Source: Arenicellales bacterium
GTDB taxonomy: Bacteria; Pseudomonadota; Gammaproteobacteria; Arenicellales; JAJDZL01
Assembly: GCA_951813075.1 (NCBI GenBank)
Contig: OX638343.1
Coordinates: 1,771,999 to 1,835,998 of the forward strand
DNA: 64,000 nt
Direction of reading: 5' to 3'
In this document: piece after piece, positions 16,826 through 24,561 of the stretch
How positions within the stretch are numbered: position 1 is the stretch's first letter
Layout of the letters: each line of letters starts with the position of its first letter
Notes under the pieces: model-generated
What the model was told of the DNA's origin: nothing
What the model saw: the letters and a program-made list of their open reading frames with translations, nothing else
The model's database searches: none
Translations under genes and position numbers: made by a program

Positions 16826-18373
16826 ATGGCACAAGCCACAGCAAACGTGGAAACAGTCTCGGGACGAGGTCGTATTCGACGACGTGCAAAGGTTGATGCG
16901 AGCTCACCTGCCATCATCGCCGGAGTCAAGCGGGAAATTCCAACGTACGACATTGTCAGCGAGGAAGGTCTCGAAATTATCGAAGAAAAGACCGACGAGA
17001 TTCTGCAGGAAGTTGGTATCGATTTCCGAGGCGATGATGTAGCACTCGAAATTTGGAAACAAGCAGGTGCTGATGTCAGGGGCGAACGCGTTCGATTCGA
17101 CAAGGGACACATTCGAAGTCTTCTCAAAACCGTTCCAAATTCATTTGTCATGCATGGGCGTAATCCCGAAAGGTCCACACGCCTGGGACGTGAGCACATT
17201 GTGTTCGTCCCTGCTTACGGTTCCCCTTTCGTTTCTGACCTGGATCAAGGCAGACGCTACGGCACGATCAAGGATTTCGAGAATCTTGTCAAACTCGCGT
17301 ATTCGTCACCCTGGATCCATCATTCAGGTGGGACCGTCTGCGAACCAGTTGATCAACCGGTAAACAAGCGGCACCTTGACATGGTGTACGCGCATATGAA
17401 CTACTCTGACATGCCATTCATGGGATCTGTGACAACCCGCGACCGAGCACTGGATTCCATCGAGATGGCGAAAATTCTTTTCGGTGAAAAATTTGCTGAT
17501 GAAAACTGTGTTATCAGCGGTAATATCAACATGAATTCGCCACTTGTCTATGATGGAGCGATGTCCGGTGCCCTGCGCGCCTATGCGGAAGCGAATCAAT
17601 GTCCGGTTGTTGTCCCGTTCGTACTTAGTGGTGCTACGGGTCCCGTGACGATTGCTGGCGCAATCGCTCAAGGATTGGCGGAAGTCATGGTCGGAGTCGC
17701 TTTGGGGCAGTTGGTTCGACCAGGATCTCCGGCTATATTTGGAAATTTCACGACCACAGTCAATCTCAAGGCCGGGTCACCGTCTTTCGGGACTGCCGAA
17801 TCAGTCGCCGCATCCTATGTTGTCGGTCAGATCGCCAGAAGGTTTGATGTTCCGCTTCGCTGCAGCGGTGGATTTACAAGCTCCCAATGCGTAGACGCCC
17901 AGTCCACCAACGAAAGTGTTAATTCACTCAATGCCGCAATATTGTGTGGTTCGCATTTCATACTTCATGCCGCGGGATGGATGGAAAGTGCCCTGACCAT
18001 GAGCTATGAGAAATTCGTGATCGATGCTGACTACCTGGGAGCACTGCATAAGTTTGTCAAAGGCGTATCTTTGGATGACGATCAGTTCGCCAGTGGCGCC
18101 TTTGCCGAGGTTGGACCCGGAAATCACTTTTTCGGCTGTGACCACACACTTGCGAACTACGAACATGCCTTCTATGAATCGGAATTGTTCAGCACCATGC
18201 CGTTTGAGCAATGGGAGGAAGAAGGAAGTCTGGATATCGCACAACGTGCGAATCTGAAGTGGAAGCAAATGCTTGAGGATTACCAGAAACCTGAACTCGA
18301 CCCGGGTGTGGACGAAGAGCTACGGGAATTCATTCAGCGCAGAAAAAGCGAGATGCCCGATACCTGGCATTGA
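16826..18373 (+). CDS. Trimethylamine methyltransferase family protein (MttB-like, non-pyrrolysine)
   Basis: The 515-residue protein belongs to the MttB superfamily: an N-terminal region with YDIVSEEGLEIIEEKTDEILQEVGIDF, then a TIM barrel with MHGRNPERSTRLG, VSGATGPVTIAGAIAQGLAE-like VLSGATGPVTIAGAIAQGLA, and GGFTSSQCVDAQSTNESVNS. No in-frame amber codon occurs, so it lacks the pyrrolysine of true MttB. Non-Pyl members include corrinoid-dependent glycine betaine methyltransferases. ATG 16826 has GGAG nine bases upstream and is preferred over the 16790 start. No corrinoid protein or reactivase is adjacent. Substrate is inferred only as a quaternary or methylated amine, consistent with the sarcosine genes at the far end. 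Confidence 0.85.
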   Translation: MAQATANVETVSGRGRIRRRAKVDASSPAIIAGVKREIPTYDIVSEEGLEIIEEKTDEILQEVGIDFRGDDVALEIWKQAGADVRGERVRFDKGHIRSLLKTVPNSFVMHGRNPERSTRLGREHIVFVPAYGSPFVSDLDQGRRYGTIKDFENLVKLAYSSPWIHHSGGTVCEPVDQPVNKRHLDMVYAHMNYSDMPFMGSVTTRDRALDSIEMAKILFGEKFADENCVISGNINMNSPLVYDGAMSGALRAYAEANQCPVVVPFVLSGATGPVTIAGAIAQGLAEVMVGVALGQLVRPGSPAIFGNFTTTVNLKAGSPSFGTAESVAASYVVGQIARRFDVPLRCSGGFTSSQCVDAQSTNESVNSLNAAILCGSHFILHAAGWMESALTMSYEKFVIDADYLGALHKFVKGVSLDDDQFASGAFAEVGPGNHFFGCDHTLANYEHAFYESELFSTMPFEQWEEEGSLDIAQRANLKWKQMLEDYQKPELDPGVDEELREFIQRRKSEMPDTWH

Positions 18374-18862
18374 ATCGAATCAATCCAACCTGAACCCCCT
18401 TGCTTCAGATGTCAGTTGCCAGTCTTGCCTTAAAATAATTCTTTAGATTTGAAAACAGCTTGGTTTGATTCCACAATATCAAAATCAAAGCGATGTTCGT
18501 GATTCAAATTAAACTCTTTCCCGAGCCAGTCATAAAAGTTTGACCAAACCCACAACTGTGTTGGTTAAGCACACAAAAGGGAACTTCCCGACATTTGAAA
18601 TAAATTGAAAGCATTCTCAAATTTGTGTGAATCTGCATCATTCTGAATTAAGTTACTCGGGTACACGTTCACCACTTCCGATCCAAAGACCGGTAACTAT
18701 GTTCAAGTCGTCTACTCGCCTGTAAGTGGCATTCCCAGAGTTAGACAACTACTGCATATTCCAAATTGCACAATGGTCGACCTAGAGAATTTTGACAGCC
18801 ATCGGTTGAGTTTCTGCGAGGTCATTAAAATTTAAAGTAGCCATGGTGACTCACAAATTTGG
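18374..18862. other. Intergenic stretch without recognised features
   Basis: This 489-base A+T-rich gap separates mttB-like and hipA, which converge. I see no ORF of note, no tRNA and no classical U-tailed terminator. Confidence 0.5.
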
Positions 18863-20131
18863 TTAAATTCGACCGACTGAACCGCCTCTCGCTATATGGA
18901 TTATCCGATCTGCTCTTTTATCGATTAGTGAAACAAGGTCATTAATTTTGGGGAACTCGTCCCTCAAAACTGGCAACTTTGTTTTAGCCGCTTCAGCAAT
19001 TTCCACAAAACGTTTACGCACCGCACCAGCATTCATGCCGATTTGCTTCGCAAGCTGATCTATGTTCTTGATTCTTATAGATTCAGATTCATCTGCTTTT
19101 CCAACTTTCATAGACATTCGAGTAGTTAGGTAAGGGTAGTACACAGTTGAAAGAATGTCATACGCAGATGCTAGTCGTACACTCTGGTCTCCACCATGTT
19201 GACTATAAAGAATAGAAAAGTTCTTGCCGTGCGCGTCGTGATTGCCAATAACCACGTTAAATATTACGAGATCAAGCAACGCCAATAAATCAATTCCTGG
19301 CCGGTTGGAAACATTTCGAATCAGATCAAAACAGTCTTTCAGACCGGGACCACCGTCACTTTGATATTTCATTTCCGGGGAAATGCCCAATGCCTGACAG
19401 AAATCTTCTTGATGTTGACGAATCGGAAACTTTGATCCATCCATCTCTTTACGGTCATATCTCTCTATCAGAAGATACTCAATATCACCTGCATGCCCCA
19501 ATTTGCATTTTGCTGCATTGATTCCAACCAAGTTTGCAAGATTCAGGCAAAAACACTCATTGCTGACAATTTCGGGATATTCATCAGCTGCCGGTTTAAG
19601 TATGTAATTGCTAGGCGCATTATTCAGAGGCAATGCAATCTGACCGTAATCATCGAAAAATACTGCAATCTTATTCTGCGCACCTGCCAGTGACAAGCGC
19701 AAACCCTTTTCTCCCGCCAAAAGAGGCTGTACTGGTAGTCTTTTCAGTGCCTCGGCCAATTCCTGGTCGGTTAATTTCCTGTACTTGCCTCTGAAGTCAG
19801 ACAATAACTTCCCGTGAGGAAGAAATGTCAATGCACCAGCACAATCACCTCCAATCCTTTCAAGCATGGAAAAATCATTGCCTGCGCTAATCCCTAAGTT
19901 TTTAGCAAGGGTGATTCGCGTTGGTCCCTCTGGAAGAAGACCGGAAAAGAAGTGCCGGCATTCCCGTTGCAAAAACGGTTCACTACGAAGCGGTAGTGAA
20001 GCAGATACCGCTATAGCACGGGCATCGTTCAGCCAGTCGGAACCATAAGTGAATAACATTTGTCCAGATCTGTTCTGCTCGAGTGTACCGACGGAGTCGT
20101 TATTCAGATAAACATCCAACTTTCGCGTCAT
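18863..20131 (-). CDS. hipA: HipA-family serine/threonine kinase toxin
   Basis: The 422-residue protein has the HipA layout. The N-terminal subdomain begins MTRKLDVYLNNDSVGTLEQ and includes FSGLLPEGPTR. The kinase region has LSLAGAQNKIAVFFDD, the catalytic loop IGNHDAHGKNFSILY (Asp and Asn of the HxDxHxKN motif) and the metal-binding AYDILST. HipA kinases phosphorylate aminoacyl-tRNA synthetases (GltX in E. coli) and are neutralised by HipB. It overlaps hipB by four bases on the same strand, so the pair is translationally coupled. All key motifs look intact. Confidence 0.92.
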   Translation of the reverse strand: MTRKLDVYLNNDSVGTLEQNRSGQMLFTYGSDWLNDARAIAVSASLPLRSEPFLQRECRHFFSGLLPEGPTRITLAKNLGISAGNDFSMLERIGGDCAGALTFLPHGKLLSDFRGKYRKLTDQELAEALKRLPVQPLLAGEKGLRLSLAGAQNKIAVFFDDYGQIALPLNNAPSNYILKPAADEYPEIVSNECFCLNLANLVGINAAKCKLGHAGDIEYLLIERYDRKEMDGSKFPIRQHQEDFCQALGISPEMKYQSDGGPGLKDCFDLIRNVSNRPGIDLLALLDLVIFNVVIGNHDAHGKNFSILYSQHGGDQSVRLASAYDILSTVYYPYLTTRMSMKVGKADESESIRIKNIDQLAKQIGMNAGAVRKRFVEIAEAAKTKLPVLRDEFPKINDLVSLIDKRADRIIHIARGGSVGRI

Positions 20132-20358
20132 GATGCGTCTCCCGTTTTGGGCGGAATCAGTTGGACTTCAATAGCAAGCATATGCAATACAGTTAAAACT
20201 TTGGCCAACTCGCACGTAGCTTTGCCTTTTTCGAGGTCGACGATAAAGCGAATTCCGGTACCCGATACCAGAGCGAGGTCTTGTTGTGTCATTCGTTGCG
20301 ATTTTCTTGTCGTACGGACTAATACTCCGATCTGTTGCGTTGTACATGGTCTCTTCAT
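20128..20358 (-). CDS. hipB: HipB-like XRE-family antitoxin
   Basis: Starting at ATG 20358 gives a 76-residue protein: MKRPCTTQQIGVLVRTTRK, an HTH_XRE domain (RMTQQDLALVSGTGIRFIVD, LEKGKATCELAKVLTVLHML), and a C-terminal IEVQLIPPKTG beta strand. HipB binds operators and HipA. An ATG at 20388 would add ten residues, but it would place the perfect palindrome 20366-20379 inside the coding region, so I prefer 20358. The strand and four-base overlap with hipA support an autoregulated operon. Confidence 0.88.
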   Translation of the reverse strand: MKRPCTTQQIGVLVRTTRKSQRMTQQDLALVSGTGIRFIVDLEKGKATCELAKVLTVLHMLAIEVQLIPPKTGDAS

Positions 20359-20365
20359 ATTTTCG

Positions 20366-20379
20366 TTACCGTTCGGTAA
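20366..20379. promoter_or_regulatory. HipB operator-like palindrome, proximal
   Basis: TTACCG TT CGGTAA is a perfect palindrome eight bases upstream of the preferred hipB start. A half-site with the same TTACCGTAC core lies at 20416-20424. Autoregulation is inferred from the spacing and from HipB biology. Confidence 0.55.
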
Positions 20380-20462
20380 TATTATCATGATTGGTTCGGC
20401 TGTGATTATAAATATTTACCGTACAGGATTATGGAGAATTATTACTCAAAAAATTGACAATT

Positions 20463-20479
20463 TTAACCCGTACGGTTAA
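20463..20479. promoter_or_regulatory. HipB operator-like palindrome, distal
   Basis: TTAACC CGTAC GGTTAA is a perfect inverted repeat with a five-base centre. Its GTACGGTTAA side resembles the proximal palindrome's CGGTAA arm. The two sites are about 100 bases apart, with a half-site between them. Confidence 0.5.
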
Positions 20480-20686
20480 TTAATCGGAGTGATATACGAA
20501 TTTAAGTACAAATAGTTTTTGCGACTACGGATCGAAATAATGTAATGCTAAAAAAAAAATTTTTAGGTAGCTACGTGGTTTCGATCACGTCCTCGCGAAA
20601 GTATTCCATCTCTCGGACGCGTAAACGCAAAAATTATTTACAAACACTGGCCCAACGAAACCAGGTTGTTGACCATTTTCTTCAAA

Positions 20687-20962
20687 TTAATCATTTACCC
20701 CCCCCCCCCGACTACGCTCCAAATTCTCGAACTTAGCTCGCTCAATAACCTTCTCGGCGATTGTCATTGGAACACCGACATCAGGGACAATTTCCACTCT
20801 TATCTATGCATCTGTGTGGACCCACTTGAGCGTATTGAAATATTGAGGTTCCGTATTCTCTCCTTCACAAAATAGGATGAATCGCCACTTGGGTTCACGA
20901 TTTTGGCGATCACGTCCTAATTTGGGCGATTGCCGATGCTTGGCTTTATTTCGCCGAGCCAA
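20687..20962 (-). pseudogene. RloB-like protein, broken
   Basis: A plausible TTG start at 20962 gives ARRNKAKHRQ, then EPKWRFILFCEGENTEPQYF and NTLKWVHTDA, the conserved N-terminus of RloB proteins. An in-frame TAG at 20804-20806 interrupts it. The same frame then continues with IEIVPDVG-like RVEIVPDVGVPMTIAEKVIE and RAKFENLERSR, runs through a 12-G tract, and stops at 20687-20689. RloB proteins run to about 200 residues, so the C-terminal half, with the VFDRDEH-type acidic motif, is missing. It overlaps rloA by 17 bases, as expected of a coupled pair. Confidence 0.7.
20698..20709. repeat. Twelve-base homopolymer (C on plus, G on the rloB sense strand)
   Basis: A run of 12 C on the plus strand lies inside the decayed rloB frame. 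Such tracts slip readily and are typical of phase-variable loci. Here all three downstream frames stop within a few codons, so length variation would no longer restore a long protein. Confidence 0.8.
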
Positions 20963-22226
20963 AACCGTGGGTTGTGTTGTCAGATGGAACAGCACCGAAG
21001 CGGCCTTGAAGATAGCCCTTCTCGATATTGTCATCTGAGCGAGTTCGAAAATCTGACAAGGGGAAGAGTTCCGCAGCGCCATCTGAGCCTTTTTCCGTCA
21101 GCCAAACCTGATCCCTTCTCAGCACAGATGATCTCATTAGGTTGGTATCGTGGGTCGTCGCGATTAGTTGCGCCCCGTTACGGTTAATTTTAGGTGAGCA
21201 GAATAGTTGCAGCAATGCCTCACAGGCTTTCGTGTGCAAGCTGGCATCAATATCATCTATATAGATGGGTGACCCATAATCGAGCGCCCGAAAAACCTCG
21301 CTAAGCACGATCAATAACCGAAGAGTGCCAGTACTCTCCCAGTCCAAATCAAAATTAAACGATTCTCCATCAGCACCTCGGTGAGCAAGTTCAATTTTCT
21401 TATCCATTTCTGCCGGTTGAGCGATAAACGATTCGTTAAGATTTCTTCTGACACTATCAATCATGTCTTGCTGATAATTAAGGATTTCTTTCGAATAGGG
21501 ATTTTCCTTTACGTGATAACCAATGACTCCAGTATCAAATTTATCAAGAAAAGTAATCACGCGCGGGTCAAGTCCATTACGACTTAAATACATGGAAACC
21601 ACCATATCCTGTGTACCCTGTGTAGTCGAGATTATTGATCCTCGAATTGTTTTGAAGTAAGAAAATATCCTTGATAATTGCTCATGTTTATTCTGTGCGG
21701 CAGCTGACAGAAATAAGCTGTTGGAACGAGTCATTGCGGCGATGATCCTGTTTTGCCCTTTCAATTCTCGACCGAAGCGAAAATTGTCGCCATCACGTTC
21801 AAATAGCAGTCGACTGCGAGACTTGGGAATTGCGTATAACCATTCGGATTCAAATGCTGTATTAGTTACTTCGAAGCCGTAGTGATATCGAATACCTTCA
21901 ATCACAAAATCCACTTCAACACGGGTCGGAGTTTTTGAACTTGCATTATCCAGAGCAAAGGGATGGTGTGGCAATACTTGGTCTGGCTCAAATTTCGTGT
22001 GAGACCCCAACACCAGGTTTCGCATCATATCCATCGCAGCGATATAGTTGGACTTGCCGGATGCATTCGCACCGTATATCACTACTACCGGTAAAATTGA
22101 ATTTGTTGGTGAAGCCAGGCATTCAATTAAACCCTCATTCCCATCTTTCAACATGGACGCGGAAAAATTCAACACCTGCAGGTCTCGTAGAGAGCAATAG
22201 TTGGAGACAGCGAAGCGCAATAACAT
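20946..22226 (-). CDS. RloA-like AAA/ABC-type ATPase (AAA_15/AAA_21)
   Basis: The 426-residue protein begins MLLRFAVSNYCSLRDLQVLN and has Walker A YGANASGKSN (about residues 51-60). It also has a long insert, an ABC-signature-like SFNFDLDWESTGTLRLLIVL, Walker B SPIYIDDIDASLHTKACEAL, and the switch histidine ATTHDTNLM. This is the RloA/AAA_15 (SMC-like, OLD-like) class found next to RloB or TOPRIM partners in restriction and anti-phage islands. The adjacent rloB is broken, so the ATPase may now be orphaned. It sits beside HipAB, consistent with a small defence/TA patch. Confidence 0.85.
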   Translation of the reverse strand: MLLRFAVSNYCSLRDLQVLNFSASMLKDGNEGLIECLASPTNSILPVVVIYGANASGKSNYIAAMDMMRNLVLGSHTKFEPDQVLPHHPFALDNASSKTPTRVEVDFVIEGIRYHYGFEVTNTAFESEWLYAIPKSRSRLLFERDGDNFRFGRELKGQNRIIAAMTRSNSLFLSAAAQNKHEQLSRIFSYFKTIRGSIISTTQGTQDMVVSMYLSRNGLDPRVITFLDKFDTGVIGYHVKENPYSKEILNYQQDMIDSVRRNLNESFIAQPAEMDKKIELAHRGADGESFNFDLDWESTGTLRLLIVLSEVFRALDYGSPIYIDDIDASLHTKACEALLQLFCSPKINRNGAQLIATTHDTNLMRSSVLRRDQVWLTEKGSDGAAELFPLSDFRTRSDDNIEKGYLQGRFGAVPSDNTTHGFGSAK

Positions 22227-22517
22227 GTAGTCTTCCCGAAATTACTTTTGACCAACAAAATTAAAGAAAATTTTGCAGGTTTTTACCATTACTTCGATTT
22301 TTACTACATCATATTAACAAATAACAATCAGATAGAATCAAAGCTGTAATCTTTATTTGGAGCCATCTTGAACTACCAGTAATTTTTATTTGTCCCTCAC
22401 AGTCGGTATACTAACAGTGAAATATTGACATTCAATTACTATATGGATAATTATCATCTCAATTATTGATGCTCCATGTGGTAATTAATTTGTGATGGCT
22501 ACTCGATGGAGAGCAAA

Positions 22518-23774
22518 ATGCACGGTGAATTACTAGGACTAGCAAACACGAGAATAAAAAAAACGCGTCCGATAAGAGCTTTGTGTTCCTTTTCACTGCT
22601 ATTTGCGCTGGTTTTCATATTTTTAGCAGGTTCAGAAGTCAAGGCATCTGAATCAGGTGTTTTCCCCGACCGAATCGTATTTGGCCAATCAGGACCATTT
22701 AGTGGCCGAACTCAGAAAATTGCGAAAAGCATCGCCTCGGGTATACAAGCCGCATTCGACGAAATAAACGCGCAGGGAGGAATCAACGGACGTCGGCTGG
22801 AATTGTTGAGTGAAGACGATTCATACGATCCTGCGATGACCAAAGAGATTACTCAGTCATTCATTGACTCAAATAAAATATTCGCAATAATTGGAAGTGT
22901 CGGCACACCAACTGGAAGAGTAACCGCGGCTTTAGCGGATCAGCATCAGGTTCCATTTATTGCACCTTATACTGGCGCCGATTTTCTGCGCAACAAGCAA
23001 CGCTATAGCACCGTCGTCAATCTGCGTCCAACCTATCAGCAAGAAACAAAGGCCTGGGTGGAATATCTGACCCGTATTGGTATGAACAGAATTGCTGTCT
23101 TCTACCGGGATGACGCATATGGTAGAAATGGTTTGCGGGGAGTTGTAAACGAGCTCAGAAAACGAGACATGCTATTGGCAGCAAGAGGTTCCCACGCCCG
23201 CAACCTCACTGTCACATCTTCCGCAGTCTGGGAAATCCGCAATTCGGAACCACAGGCAATCGGAATGATATCCTCGTATGCAGCGGCTTCAAATTTTATT
23301 CGCAATATCCGTTTGCAAGGCTTGAATCCAATATTTATTAACATTTCTGCCGTTGGCGCTCAAGCTCTTATTGACGAACTGGGTGAGGATGCACAGGGAA
23401 TCTTGGTTTCCGCGATCATTCCATCACCTCATGATCAGTCCTTGCCACTAGTCGCCCAATTTACGAAATCGATGGATAACTACGAAAGGAAGAACTCTCT
23501 GGATTCAAAGTCGTTACATAACTACGTTTCTCTTGAAGGATATCTGGCTGCACGTTTTGTAATTCATGTCCTTCAGCAAATTGACGAAAGCGAACCAACC
23601 AGAAAAGCACTGTTGGATTACATTTTCAATACTCAAAAATTTGATATCGGAGGTGTGAATCTGTTCTTCAAAGAAGGCGAGAATCAGGGATTGCACAAAG
23701 TCTACATGACCGAAATCGGAAAGAACAATCAGATTCGAACATTGGATTCAATAGACATGCAAGACAACAACTGA
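22518..23774 (+). CDS. Leu/Ile/Val-type periplasmic ABC binding protein
   Basis: The 418-residue product has a long Sec signal sequence (RALCSFSLLFALVFIFLAGS, cleaved near VKA) and a type-1 periplasmic-binding fold of the Peripla_BP_6/LivJ class. Motifs are IVFGQSGPFSGRTQKIAKSI, GGINGRRLELLSEDDSYDP and IIGSVGTPTGRVTAALADQH, then MNRIAVFYRDDAYGRNGLRG. ATG 22518 has GGAG six bases upstream and is preferred over ATG 22506. No LivFGHM-like permease or ATPase genes are adjacent, so this is an orphan receptor. The ligand could be a branched amino acid, an amide or another amine. Confidence 0.85.
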   Translation: MHGELLGLANTRIKKTRPIRALCSFSLLFALVFIFLAGSEVKASESGVFPDRIVFGQSGPFSGRTQKIAKSIASGIQAAFDEINAQGGINGRRLELLSEDDSYDPAMTKEITQSFIDSNKIFAIIGSVGTPTGRVTAALADQHQVPFIAPYTGADFLRNKQRYSTVVNLRPTYQQETKAWVEYLTRIGMNRIAVFYRDDAYGRNGLRGVVNELRKRDMLLAARGSHARNLTVTSSAVWEIRNSEPQAIGMISSYAAASNFIRNIRLQGLNPIFINISAVGAQALIDELGEDAQGILVSAIIPSPHDQSLPLVAQFTKSMDNYERKNSLDSKSLHNYVSLEGYLAARFVIHVLQQIDESEPTRKALLDYIFNTQKFDIGGVNLFFKEGENQGLHKVYMTEIGKNNQIRTLDSIDMQDNN

Positions 23775-23822
23775 GAGAATTTTTATTAAGGCATTCACTA
23801 TCCAGAACTGAGACAAACGGCC

Positions 23823-24299
23823 GTGAAACTTTCAGAATTTGATTTCGATGCGCAGCAATACTGGCTTCGTAAGTTGCTTGAAGTGCTCTATATGCGGCGC
23901 TCCACAATGTTTCGTTTTGTCGTTGAATCCGCGCGAATGCTCATTCTGGGAAACGGCGGTGGCGTTGCAACTACGTTCGGCATGCTGAACTACCTCGACC
24001 TGGTCGGGGTATATCATTGGATTTGCGTGTTCATGCTGCTGACCTTCGTCCTTGGCACCTTGTTTTCAACCGTCACGCTGTTATTGGTTACTGCAACAAC
24101 GATCAAGGAAGCACATTCGGCAGAAGTCGCTATGCACGAATTTGTTAACGACCGCATCGAGCGGGATGAGGTGCTGTTCTACTATGATGATGCGACGAGA
24201 CGTCTTGCCTATATCTCTACATGTATGGGAATCACCAGCGTAGCTCTGCTCCTTCTAGGCGCTATTCAGGGAATGTTTTTGGTAGCCGTCTATCTATAA
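23823..24299 (+). CDS. Hypothetical membrane protein (158 aa), follows the binding protein
   Basis: GTG 23823 starts a protein with a soluble N-terminus (MKLSEFDFDAQQYWLRKLLE). It has three membrane segments (MLILGNGGGVATTFGMLNYL region, HWICVFMLLTFVLGTLFSTVT and MGITSVALLLLGAIQGMFLV), with a cytoplasmic acidic loop between the last two. It lies 48 bases after the binding-protein gene on the same strand, likely in one operon. The composition does not resemble an ABC permease. No family recognised. Confidence 0.6.
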   Translation: MKLSEFDFDAQQYWLRKLLEVLYMRRSTMFRFVVESARMLILGNGGGVATTFGMLNYLDLVGVYHWICVFMLLTFVLGTLFSTVTLLLVTATTIKEAHSAEVAMHEFVNDRIERDEVLFYYDDATRRLAYISTCMGITSVALLLLGAIQGMFLVAVYL

Positions 24300-24535
24300 A
24301 AATTCACGAACACAGTTTCGGCTGACTCTCTGCCTTGTCTCAGCGCAGTTTGTTGGTATTCGATAATCTCAAATACATTCACCGAATGTTCAAATCTGAT
24401 TGAACTCGCAATTGCGACAGTAATTCAGTGTCTGAGTTGAGGTGTTGACTGAAGGATTAAACAGATTGCGCTTCTGGCAGCGGGCAATCCGCTAGCACGA
24501 TTGACGCTTCAGTACCGCTGAATCAAAGTTGTATA

Positions 24536-24561
24536 GAATCATCCTCGATTTTGGATGATTC
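24536..24561 (-). terminator. Hairpin at the end of the SPFH operon
   Basis: GAATCATCC (24536-24544) and GGATGATTC (24553-24561) form a perfect 9-bp stem with an 8-base loop. The stem overlaps the stop codon of the last SPFH gene. It lacks a clear U-run, so intrinsic termination is uncertain; it may instead protect the 3' end. Confidence 0.45.

Noticed and set aside
20545..20736. 63-residue plus-strand frame in the HipB-RloB gap
   Set aside because: It crosses the C12 homopolymer and lies antisense to the rloB relic; no protein features.
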